DNA of 64,000 nt. It comes from Rhynchopus euleeides. Taxonomy: Eukaryota; Euglenozoa; Diplonemea; Diplonemida; Diplonemidae. The stretch covers positions 1,736,001-1,800,000 of the forward strand of contig OY723264.1 of assembly GCA_963210315.1 (NCBI GenBank), read 5' to 3'. A model generated the notes under the pieces. The model searched no databases. It was not told the DNA's origin and saw nothing but the letters and a program-made list of their open reading frames with translations. The position numbers and the translations under genes are program-made. This document shows, in pieces, positions 50,342 through 59,075 of the stretch. Numbering within the stretch: position 1 is the first letter of the stretch; every line of letters starts with the position of its first letter.

Positions 50342-53300
50342 GCGCAGCACCTCAAGTGCCTGACCTGGAACTGCAACGGACTCACCGAGGCAAAAAGGGC
50401 GGAGCTCCAGCACCACCTCGCAACCCAGCGGTATGACGTAGTGCATCTGCAGGAACTCCGAGCAGCACAGGGGGGGGACCCCAAGTTCCCGGGCTACTCC
50501 GTCTTTCTCCGACGCCGCACCCAGAAGCGCTGTAAGGGGACGCTCACCTCCGGAGGCGGGATCGCAACCCTAGTGCGGGAGGACCTACACGCGACTCTTA
50601 TTGCCACCGCACCAAACGCCAGTGTGACCGAGACCCTCACGGTGCGCGTCACGGGGCCAGAAAGCGCTATCACCTTCACCAATGTATACCGCCCCTCGGG
50701 AGTCGGCACTAGCAACGACCCACGCCGCGACGACTTCTCTACATCCCTGCTACCACACACGCCGGAGTCCATCATCGCCGGCGACTTCAACATCCACAAC
50801 CGTGCCTGGGATAAACATGCGCGCTGCGACGACAAGGGAACAGACCTGTACCACTGGTCCCTCCTCAACGGCATGTCGCTGTGCAACGACCCTGACCACC
50901 CCACACGCATGCGCCGCGACTCCAAGTCCTCGCCGGACATTGTCTTCGCCCACTACGAGCTGGGGGAGGTCACCTGGAATACCCTAGACCAGTGGCAGTC
51001 CGATCACTTCGCCATACAATACACCGTCCCCTTTGCACGAACGCCAGCTGCAGCCACACACCCGGCAGCTAAAGCCCGCCAACTATGGAACTGGGCAGCG
51101 GCAGACTGGCCCGCATTCACTGAGGAGCTGGAACGGCTGTCACGCAAAGTGACGAAGTGGAATGACCCGAAGGAATCCTTCCACAAGTGGCTGGGACTGG
51201 TACGCACGGTCGCAGCCAAACACATCCCGACGAAGCGAAGCTCTCGCCCCCGCAAGCGGTGGTTCACAAGCAAGGTGAAACGTGCGATACGGGCGCGGAA
51301 CGAGGAATCGCGCAGACACGCCCAGACCGCACACCTGTCCCAGGACGACTACGACAAGCTGGACAAGCTGACCACCGACGCCACCAACGCCGTCCTCGAA
51401 GCAAAGCGCACAACCTGGGAAACCAGGTGCCAGGCCGCGAGCACCAGCAGCGACCTCGGCGCCACCTTCCGGCTTGTGCGAGAACTCGACGGCCGCAAAA
51501 TCCAACAGGCTGCCTTCCCACTTGTCGACGGAGGGGTCCCGGTGACCGACCCCAAAGCTAAGGCGGACCTCCTCTGCAGCCACTACGCCAAGATCAGCGA
51601 AGGAAGCGACCAACAGCCACAAGCAGCACACACCCCGCAGCATGCGAATGACCAGACACCCCCCGAGCTCTCAGCTGCCGAAGACGACTTCTCCAAAGAG
51701 GAGCTGAACGCGGCTCTATCCGAACTGCAGGAGCGGAAATCCCCAGGGCCTGACGACCTCAACAACGAGCTGCTGATGCATCTGGGCCCCCAGGCACGGC
51801 AGGGACTCCTGCATGTGCTCAACCTGTCGTGGAACAGCGGCATCCTCCCCGACGCGTGGACACGAGCAGTCATCATCCCGATCCTGAAACCGGGGAAGCC
51901 AGCAACGGCAGCGTCCTCGTACCGACCAATCGCGCTCACCAGCACAGCGTGCAAGGTGCTAGAAAAAATGGTGAAGAGGCGCATGGAGCAGCTCATGCTC
52001 GACGACGCCTACCCACAGGTGGAGGGGCACTGCGCGAACCAGGCAGGGTTCCAGCGGCTGAGATCGACAACCGACCAACTAGCCTACATCACCCAAACAG
52101 CGACGGACGCCCTCTCCTCCGGAAAGGCAGCTGTCACCCTGTACTTCGACCTCGAGAAAGCCTTCGACAAGGTCAGCAAGCACGCAGTCATCAACAGTGT
52201 CAGACGGAAGGGCTTCCCCCCGAAATTCACCAGATGGCTACACAACTACCTCAGCAACCGCCGAGCCGCCGCACAGGTGCACGGGGTAAGAAGCGACTAC
52301 TACGACTTCAACAACGGGGTCCCGCAGGGAACAGTGCTCTCGCCCCTGCTCTTCAACTGCGTGATGGACGATGTATCTCGAGCCATCACCGCCTCCCCTA
52401 ACATCCACCCAGCGGTGTTCGCAGATGACATCGCAGTACTCGTCGTCGGGGACAACTACACTGAAGCCCTAAGCACCGCACAGGGCGTCATATCCACACT
52501 CGCCGCCGAAATCCCACTCCACGGGCTGCAGCTCTCCCCCAGTAAATGCTGCTACACGCTGATGGGAACGATGCCCGCAGCGTTGGGCGAGCACAGACGC
52601 ATGGAGCTCCCAGACGGCACCCCCCTCCAGCACGAATCGACAGCGAAGTACCTCGGGGTCTACATCGATGCCTGCCACACGATGACAGACCACGTCGACC
52701 ACGTCGTGACCACCTGCATGCGACGCCTGAGCATTCTGCGTATGTTGGCAGGCACTGACTGGGGCTCAAGTGGAGACACGCTGCGCCAGGCCTACCTGAC
52801 ATATGTCTACCCCATCCTGATGTACGCCGCCAGCGTCTACACCCCTGGCCTGTCCACGAAGAACCTCAAACGCCTGCGAGATGTCCACCGCATGGCAGCC
52901 CTGATCATCACGGGCTGTATGAAGAACACCAGCACGGCAAAGCTCCTCTGGGAATCACACCTGCGAGACCTCGACCTCGACTTCAAGGTCGCGGTGTGCA
53001 CAGACCACGAACGCTTCCGCCGCGTGCCCCACTCCCCAGGATACCGGGCGCAACTAAACACCGGGAACACGGGAGGCAGCTGGCTACATCAGGCACGGAG
53101 TCTGGTGAAATCCTCGAAGGTCGACGGGCGCACCCCCCTGCTGGCCCCCCTGCATGCAGCACACCCCATCCCCCCCTGGGAATGGAACCTGGTGCTGCCA
53201 CGAGTACACATCCTGGCGACGCTGCCGGGGCTCACCGCCCCAAAGGCCGCCACCCCGAAAGACACCCTCCGGGACCTGGCAGAGCAGACCATCCAGGCCC

Positions 53301-54208
53301 TCCCGACATGCGCCTGGCATGTGTACACCGACGGGTCAGTCTCCAACTCCACATCGCGGCAACAGCAGGGCGGCGCAGGAGCAGCGGTGTACAGCATGCC
53401 GGAGGGCCGCCTCAGGAAAAAGCTCGCCTGGCCGGCAGGACTCCGCTGCATCAGCTACCAGGCGGAGCTGGTGGCCATCAGAGAATCCCTCGCTCACCTA
53501 TGCACCCTGGTATCCCCAGGCGAAACGATCGCCATCCTCACAGACTCGCAGAGCGCACTGAACGCGCTGCTGAGCGGCCCGCAGCGAGCGAGAGGATCCA
53601 CCGAATGGGACATCTGGAGGTGGTTGAACGAGCTCGCCCAAACCCACGATGTCACCACCCACCTCCGCTACATCCCGTCACACGTTGGGGTAGCAGGGAA
53701 CGAACTCGCTGACAAACAGGCGCAAATCGGTGCCTTCCGGCCGCAGATGGAACCGGTTAGCCTCGCGTCGGCTCGTGTCGTCCTCCGCCGACACATCTAC
53801 AACGACGCAACGGTGCCCCGCACGGACAGCGTGTACGCGTACCGTTCGGGAATCGGGGAGACGCGACTGCAACGCCCCGACCTCCGCATGGAGGGACTCA
53901 CCCGCTTAGGGGAAACCACCATCCGCCGACTCCGGGCCGACCACCACCGCCTGGTCTACGACCATGACATCCCGGGCACGGCACAACCACCTTGCCAACC
54001 CTGCCTGAAGCATGCGCCGGGCCACCCCCCGCCTGGGGTCTCACTGAAGCACCTCTTCTTCGGCTGCCCCGCGACAGCGTCGGCCCGACACCACCTCACA
54101 GCCACAAACGTGCACAACCTGCTGTTGCACAACTGCAAGGAGGCGCTGCGCTACCTGGCCGAGGCAGGGGTAACGGAGCACGGCGAGAAGGACTACCTGA
54201 ACGCGTGA
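50243..54208 (+). CDS. LINE ORF2: APE endonuclease, reverse transcriptase, RNase H
   Basis: About 1321 codons following the UGA. After the 2A-like site, the APE-type endonuclease shows LTWNCNG, HLQELR, AGDFNIHN, SSPDIVF and SDHFAIQ. The reverse transcriptase follows with VIIPILKPGKP (about 51870), SYRPIALTS, YFDLEKAFDKV, NGVPQGTVLSPLLFN and AVFADDIAVLV (about 52417). RNase H is seen in VYTDGSVSNS (about 53323), AELVAIRESL, ILTDSQSALNALL and PSHVGVAGNELADKQA. Near the end is a knuckle, CQPC ... H-x4-C (53995-54065). These domains nick the target, copy the RNA and remove it. The frame starts with no ATG; see the UGA/2A entry. All listed catalytic residues look present. Confidence 0.9.
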   Translation, partial: RGGPPSPGLQRHIYETGRDLLLRAGDIEQNPGPAQHLKCLTWNCNGLTEAKRAELQHHLATQRYDVVHLQELRAAQGGDPKFPGYSVFLRRRTQKRCKGTLTSGGGIATLVREDLHATLIATAPNASVTETLTVRVTGPESAITFTNVYRPSGVGTSNDPRRDDFSTSLLPHTPESIIAGDFNIHNRAWDKHARCDDKGTDLYHWSLLNGMSLCNDPDHPTRMRRDSKSSPDIVFAHYELGEVTWNTLDQWQSDHFAIQYTVPFARTPAAATHPAAKARQLWNWAAADWPAFTEELERLSRKVTKWNDPKESFHKWLGLVRTVAAKHIPTKRSSRPRKRWFTSKVKRAIRARNEESRRHAQTAHLSQDDYDKLDKLTTDATNAVLEAKRTTWETRCQAASTSSDLGATFRLVRELDGRKIQQAAFPLVDGGVPVTDPKAKADLLCSHYAKISEGSDQQPQAAHTPQHANDQTPPELSAAEDDFSKEELNAALSELQERKSPGPDDLNNELLMHLGPQARQGLLHVLNLSWNSGILPDAWTRAVIIPILKPGKPATAASSYRPIALTSTACKVLEKMVKRRMEQLMLDDAYPQVEGHCANQAGFQRLRSTTDQLAYITQTATDALSSGKAAVTLYFDLEKAFDKVSKHAVINSVRRKGFPPKFTRWLHNYLSNRRAAAQVHGVRSDYYDFNNGVPQGTVLSPLLFNCVMDDVSRAITASPNIHPAVFADDIAVLVVGDNYTEALSTAQGVISTLAAEIPLHGLQLSPSKCCYTLMGTMPAALGEHRRMELPDGTPLQHESTAKYLGVYIDACHTMTDHVDHVVTTCMRRLSILRMLAGTDWGSSGDTLRQAYLTYVYPILMYAASVYTPGLSTKNLKRLRDVHRMAALIITGCMKNTSTAKLLWESHLRDLDLDFKVAVCTDHERFRRVPHSPGYRAQLNTGNTGGSWLHQARSLVKSSKVDGRTPLLAPLHAAHPIPPWEWNLVLPRVHILATLPGLTAPKAATPKDTLRDLAEQTIQALPTCAWHVYTDGSVSNSTSRQQQGGAGAAVYSMPEGRLRKKLAWPAGLRCISYQAELVAIRESLAHLCTLVSPGETIAILTDSQSALNALLSGPQRARGSTEWDIWRWLNELAQTHDVTTHLRYIPSHVGVAGNELADKQAQIGAFRPQMEPVSLASARVVLRRHIYNDATVPRTDSVYAYRSGIGETRLQRPDLRMEGLTRLGETTIRRLRADHHRLVYDHDIPGTAQPPCQPCLKHAPGHPPPGVSLKHLFFGCPATASARHHLTATNVHNLLLHNCKEALRYLAEAGVTEHGEKDYLNA

Positions 54209-54529
54209 ACCAAATAACATCATCAGAGAACAAGGGCTTCGGCCCGACCTCCCAGCACCCCCCCCCCCCCCATCCCAGCCCCACGTCACTTTCCACAGGC
54301 CGCCAGGCGCGTCAGCGTCGGCGACCGCCCGCCCCCAGTCTGAGAGGCATCAGCCGAATCTCGGTGGAGGCGGGCACAAAACAAAAGGGAGAGTCGTCAC
54401 TGTGCATATCAGCACGGTCCCGCCCTCTGTGCCAGACCAACACACCACCAAAGGAAAAGAGGAAGAGGCGACGTAAGGCAATGCCTCCGTGCGGCCAGGA
54501 GAACACGAAATAGCGACCCCCTCAACGGG

Positions 54530-57500
54530 GAATGCTACGAGCACGGCCAAAAATCGTTCAAATCGTTCAAAAAATCCACCTTGTCACAAAAACAACACTA
54601 CAGAACGAAACACTCACTTGACACTGAAAAACGAAGGGACAAAAACCCCAACACGACAACACGTCGGAACAAAAAATCCCTTACACGTACAAAAAAAACC
54701 ACCGCACCAAACACCACCCAACAACCATCAAACCTCCACTCATTTACCATCACACGCAAACCAAAAGCTGTTACAATCTTCCACCCCATCGCCAACCCGA
54801 GCGATTTCTGCTTCATCAACGTCGTTCTACAACTCACAAACTGCAGACCTTTCGATGAACTATGGGTTACTGATCACTACTCTTGTAACTCTGATCACGC
54901 TGACTCATGGACGGTTTGTAAAAGCTTTCTGGCTTTAGCAACAGCACACAGAAACGGGGTGATGACTTTAGATCATCTCCTCAATTTCCGTGCTTCCCTC
55001 CCAAAGCCATACAACAACGGACAACACGATGCGGTAGAGTTTTTCTCTTTTCTTGTTGACACACTTGCTTTGCACGAAGAGAAAAAGGGTCACACAGGTG
55101 ACACATTGCATTCTTACGATAAGAAACAGTCAACGTGCACAGGATGTGGACATGTTGAACAGCATTCAACCTCTACCCATATTCGGCACATTGACATAAA
55201 CAACTATTCCTTCCGGGGTCTCCCCCAATGCCTCAACGAAAGACACGAGTACATTCGAGTACCAGACAAATATGATCCTAACCTGCACATATGCCCCGAT
55301 GCTCTCATTGAACACACGTCAACTGCGGCCTGTACCAACGAAGTTTTTCTGTGTGCACTCAAACGATTCGCTACTGCCACAACGAAGGACAGCACACCAG
55401 TTGCCCCACCTTTGGTTTTTAGCGACGAGGACACACTGTATAAACTGACGTACGTGATATCGCACGTTGGAGATGTAGCAACATCGGGACACTATATTGC
55501 CTTCTCATTTCAGAACAACAACAGGATACTGAGACTTGACGACAGTCACATATCGGAGACAACCTTGAATGACCCCAACATCAATCAGGGATACCTCTGG
55601 ATATACACTCGAGTACCCACAACACTCACAACACTCAAAACTGGCAAAACAACAACAACACCAAAAATCTCCACACCCTCCACATCCAAAACACTCAAAA
55701 CCACCACATCCAAGACCTCCACACCAAGAGCCAATGTGACACTCGCTACCACAACAACGGCGCCGAAACGTGTACGAACCCCAACACGGGCACCCGATAC
55801 GGATACTGCTGTAGTCACAAAAGCGGATCTTGCCACTGAGAAACGGAGCAAAAAGAAAAAGCGGGTACCATCATCCCCGACACGAATGCTCTCAAACTCA
55901 CAACTCTCCACCCCCCAACGTCCTGACCTTAAAAGGGCGAAAATAAGGGTGGCATCAACAGCAACACAACGGACCCCCAAAATACTGATCAACACACTGA
56001 TCAAGGCGAAAAGGCCAAAAAAGAAACGTGCACCCTCATCCCCCACACATATGTCCCCACACACACTACCCCCAACCCCGCAACACCCGGCAAACAAAAG
56101 AATACGGACGCAACCACCCGTTACCGACACACAGTCGATACAGGAAGCATATGCTGACAAACCTTGCATGCCTCTCACGAACAACAACAACACATGCTAT
56201 GTCAACTGCTTCCTTTACCTTGTGTTGAGTACTGATATGAGAGATCTATTCATTCCTCATGCCTCATGCCGAGATGAATTGTTACAAAGCATTGCGACTT
56301 TCCGAACAATTCTCTCAGCAGACACACGTACAACACGACTGTCGTATACAGACCTAGAGGTTTTGATACACGCAGTTAAACGAGTTATCCACGAGCACAT
56401 CCCAAAAACGCAACACCATGCGGACCCACGACTGCTCATCGAACAGATACTCAAACGACTGGATCTGGACCCGAAAGGCTCCGCGGCAATTCGTGATAAA
56501 CTCGGTGTCCTCTCAAAACCTACTACGGGCTGTACAACGTGTGATGCCTCAGCACCAGTAATGATATGTTATGTGAGAATATGCAGGAGCCTCTATATAA
56601 AGCATGGCTTCCCTGCGTGCCTCGAACAGGACTTCTTTGGGCACATACAAACCACATCATGTCAAAACGATTGCTCAGGCCTCTCCCTTACCCCACAAGG
56701 TGGTAACCTCCTGTTTTTCTTCGACAACCTGTCACCAACAGATACAGGGAAGGTATCACTTATGCCACGCTGTTTCACGTGGAAGGCCATCACATACGAG
56801 TTGATCTTCCAAATTGTCCCGCAAGCTGCCGAAGATCCCACAAGAAACCATGTGTACTCTCAACTCTTCACGGCTGCAGGCATTTGGGATCTGGACAACA
56901 ACTCAGTGACCCTCAAGGACTCGGAGGATATCCGAGAACATGGCTTCCTTTTTCTCTACCGGCGGAAGACTACCGACACCACAAGCGCAACTTTGGTTCG
57001 TGAAACATCCCCACCGCCCACACATCCAAAAATAAATACACACCTCTCTCCAGCACAAAACGTGGTTTCTGTGTCTGACTACCTCACCACACAACAACAA
57101 CAGAAAGAGATCCAGACACCAGGGTCTCCAACAGAGCCAAACTCACCCCCTTTTGTGCAAGCCACCACATCCCCTACGACGAACATATCTTCAACTCTTG
57201 CCCCCACGAACACCACTTCTGGCGGGGCAGATGATCTATACGATACGTTCCAAAATGCCACGCCCAAACAAACGTCGCGTGCCAGTTCCGAGCATGCCAC
57301 CGTGGTTCAACACACAGACACGACTAGTCATGCCAACCACATCAACCACAACGACACCAACCCCCCACCTCCCACTAATGGAACTGCTGAAAAAGCCACC
57401 CCCTATGCTTGCTCCAAATGTGGAACCACTGTCACACAAAAGGGTAAGCCCTTTACTTCGGAGCACGGCGTGCTCGTCCACCAAGCAACGTGTCGTAGAA

Positions 57501-57853
57501 GAAAATCACGTCTTGGCATCTCAATGCAAACCCCTGGCTTGGCTGAATCACTCGACAATACGGCACCCCTACACCTTTCACAGATACCAGTCCCTGTGTT
57601 GTCTACAAGCGCCAACAAACACCGTTTCGTATGCCATATTTGCGGGGCTACTACAAACAGTTTATGCGTGCCCTTCAAAAACCTCTGGTCTCTGAAGATG
57701 CATGTACGGACTCATGGACCAGCCCTGCCCGATACGGAGATGCCGGATGATACATCTACAGAAGAAGATGATAACCCCGCACCACACAAAAGATCCAGAC
57801 AGACGGACAACATGTCGACGGATCAATCGGAACCCGAGTCCGATTACAACTAG
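54530..57853 (+). CDS. Protein with two ubiquitin-protease-like domains and zinc fingers, probably part of a retroelement
   Basis: A frame of about 1100 codons, open from the LINE edge to TAG at 57851; there is no obvious ATG at the start. Numbering from codon 54581: the first C19-type domain has a Cys box ANPSDFCFINVVLQL (Cys77), GQHDAVEFFSFLVDTL, a CxxC (CTGCGHVE), and the His box YKLTYVISHVGDVATSGHYI (His about 303) with LRLDDSH. A Thr/Lys-rich linker follows. A second Cys box NNNTCYVNCFLYLV lies near residue 540, but no clear His box follows. Two zinc fingers end the protein (CSKCGTTVT..., CHICGATTN...). Before residue 1, KSFKSFKKSTLSQKQHYRTK looks like the end of another finger. The first domain looks catalytically competent. 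A/C-rich codon use and a mobile 3' end support retroelement membership; a host gene is the alternative. Confidence 0.65.
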   Translation, partial: ECYEHGQKSFKSFKKSTLSQKQHYRTKHSLDTEKRRDKNPNTTTRRNKKSLTRTKKTTAPNTTQQPSNLHSFTITRKPKAVTIFHPIANPSDFCFINVVLQLTNCRPFDELWVTDHYSCNSDHADSWTVCKSFLALATAHRNGVMTLDHLLNFRASLPKPYNNGQHDAVEFFSFLVDTLALHEEKKGHTGDTLHSYDKKQSTCTGCGHVEQHSTSTHIRHIDINNYSFRGLPQCLNERHEYIRVPDKYDPNLHICPDALIEHTSTAACTNEVFLCALKRFATATTKDSTPVAPPLVFSDEDTLYKLTYVISHVGDVATSGHYIAFSFQNNNRILRLDDSHISETTLNDPNINQGYLWIYTRVPTTLTTLKTGKTTTTPKISTPSTSKTLKTTTSKTSTPRANVTLATTTTAPKRVRTPTRAPDTDTAVVTKADLATEKRSKKKKRVPSSPTRMLSNSQLSTPQRPDLKRAKIRVASTATQRTPKILINTLIKAKRPKKKRAPSSPTHMSPHTLPPTPQHPANKRIRTQPPVTDTQSIQEAYADKPCMPLTNNNNTCYVNCFLYLVLSTDMRDLFIPHASCRDELLQSIATFRTILSADTRTTRLSYTDLEVLIHAVKRVIHEHIPKTQHHADPRLLIEQILKRLDLDPKGSAAIRDKLGVLSKPTTGCTTCDASAPVMICYVRICRSLYIKHGFPACLEQDFFGHIQTTSCQNDCSGLSLTPQGGNLLFFFDNLSPTDTGKVSLMPRCFTWKAITYELIFQIVPQAAEDPTRNHVYSQLFTAAGIWDLDNNSVTLKDSEDIREHGFLFLYRRKTTDTTSATLVRETSPPPTHPKINTHLSPAQNVVSVSDYLTTQQQQKEIQTPGSPTEPNSPPFVQATTSPTTNISSTLAPTNTTSGGADDLYDTFQNATPKQTSRASSEHATVVQHTDTTSHANHINHNDTNPPPPTNGTAEKATPYACSKCGTTVTQKGKPFTSEHGVLVHQATCRRRKSRLGISMQTPGLAESLDNTAPLHLSQIPVPVLSTSANKHRFVCHICGATTNSLCVPFKNLWSLKMHVRTHGPALPDTEMPDDTSTEEDDNPAPHKRSRQTDNMSTDQSEPESDYN

Positions 57854-58125
57854 CCACCAGACGGTAGTTATACCTTTCATAAACTCACGTTGTATCATGC
57901 CCCCAACCCCTTTTTTCCTTCCGGTATGCGGGATTAACACGATCCTCAGGGAACCAGCGACCCTGCCATGCATAGCTGACGGCGTAATGGCGTGCTTCTG
58001 TGCCCCCAAAGATTATACTTTGGCTATGCACTTAGTCACCATACGCTCAAAAAAACCCCCCCCCCTGGACACCGTCTCCCCTGCCGCACTCCTAGACGCA
58101 ATGTCCGATCCGGGAGGCATTTCAT
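57854..58125 (+). other. Spacer/3' noncoding region after the ubiquitin-protease frame
   Basis: Noncoding up to the repeated 3' end. Contains a C-run near 58057-58066; no second gene seen. Confidence 0.5.
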
Positions 58126-58437
58126 ATGCTTCCCGTGGCCCGTGGAGTCGTGCTCCGATCCACACCTTCTTTTTCTTTTTTTATTATTTTCTTTACTGCT
58201 TTCTCTCCTCCTTTTAATCATCACTTTTCTTTTTTCTTTTTCTCTAAAATCCACCCCCCTACCCCACCGCCCCTTTCATCTTTTGCCCTCTATCTGTCCC
58301 CACCCCTGACGCTGTGCATCTTGCCGATACCCACCTGATGAAAGGTACACCTCGTACCGGGCTGCCCCGGCATGTGTTCCGCGTCCTTATGGTACGGTCG
58401 TGGGTTGGCAGCCGAAACTGCTACCATAAGCAATTTT
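58126..58437 (+). repeat. Structured 3' end of the RT/USP element
   Basis: Same layout as 24945-25206: CCCGTGGAG box, CGATCCACAC, a T/C tract, then CCCACCTGATGAAAGGTACA, GTACCGGGCTGCC, GTCGTGGGTTGGCAGCCGAA and CTGC. Pairings that hold in both copies are GGTAC/GTACC (here) or GGTA/TACC (other copy), GGCTGCC/GGCAGCC, and an outer stem CTTATGGTA/TACCATAAG here against CTACTGC/GCGTAGTAG there. It ends at a T-run. It may be the recognition structure for reverse transcription. Confidence 0.65.
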
Positions 58438-59075
58438 TTTGCGCCCCCCCCCCCCTGAACGTTCCTATGAACGTTCCTCTTTTAACGAACAAGCTGACAT
58501 GCAAATGGAATGACTGAAGACATCACTGCGGTCACATAGGCTACATGAACCTGACTACAATGATGACACCAGTTACGCACATTTCCACAGATGAGTGCCT
58601 TGACGTTTGATCATGAGAACCAAAGAACGTTTTTGCATACCATCACAGCCTAATTGCCCACACAGTACAACAACACAACACAGGCCGGAAAAAACACTGG
58701 ATTTCAGACACAACCTGCATAACGAGTGAAGGGTGATCATTCTTGTGCTCCCTTCAAATTCGATTTCACTACCCCCCCCCCCCCGAGCCCCCTTTCCCAG
58801 ATTGCCTCTTCTCTAAACGCGCACACCTTCGCGCGGAAGAGCGGCAGAGCCGAAGTGACGCTTTTCGGGGAGGGATGTCCGTTGCTGCGCAGTGCAAGCA
58901 GAACCACCACCTCCTCCTCCTCCCCTACCCAGGTGTATCCCCCTCCACCACCTCTGCCCTACCCAGGTGGGGCTGATCGGTGTTGAGCGAGGCGAGGCGC
59001 CTATAGAGGCATCCCTGCCGCTGCCCCCCCCGACCCCCCTGTGTTGAGGGCAGGCGGGGGGGGGGGGGGCACGCG
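58438..59075. other. Spacer upstream of the exchanger gene
   Basis: No gene recognised. C-runs at 58444-58455 and 58773-58784 and a G-run at 59058-59069 close to the start codon. No clear promoter. Confidence 0.5.

Larger units (their letters stand above)
48467..54526 (+). mobile_element. I/Ingi-type LINE, apparently full length
   Basis: About 6.06 kb with two long frames: ORF1 at 48491-50242, and ORF2 at 50243-54208 encoding APE endonuclease, reverse transcriptase, RNase H and a C-terminal zinc knuckle. GGGGAA at 48461-48466 and 54527-54532 is a possible 6-bp target duplication, which would put the 5' end only 24 bases before the ORF1 start. The 3' end has no poly(A). RNase H plus APE plus FADD places it in the I group. 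Both frames are open throughout, so this is a young copy. It is inserted in the A/C-rich retroelement whose pieces flank it. Confidence 0.8.

Noticed and set aside
58318-58437. Firm call of a hammerhead ribozyme
   Set aside because: CUGANGA and GAAA boxes are present, but an extra hairpin lies between the core and the stem and no consistent cleavage site and outer stem could be drawn in both copies.
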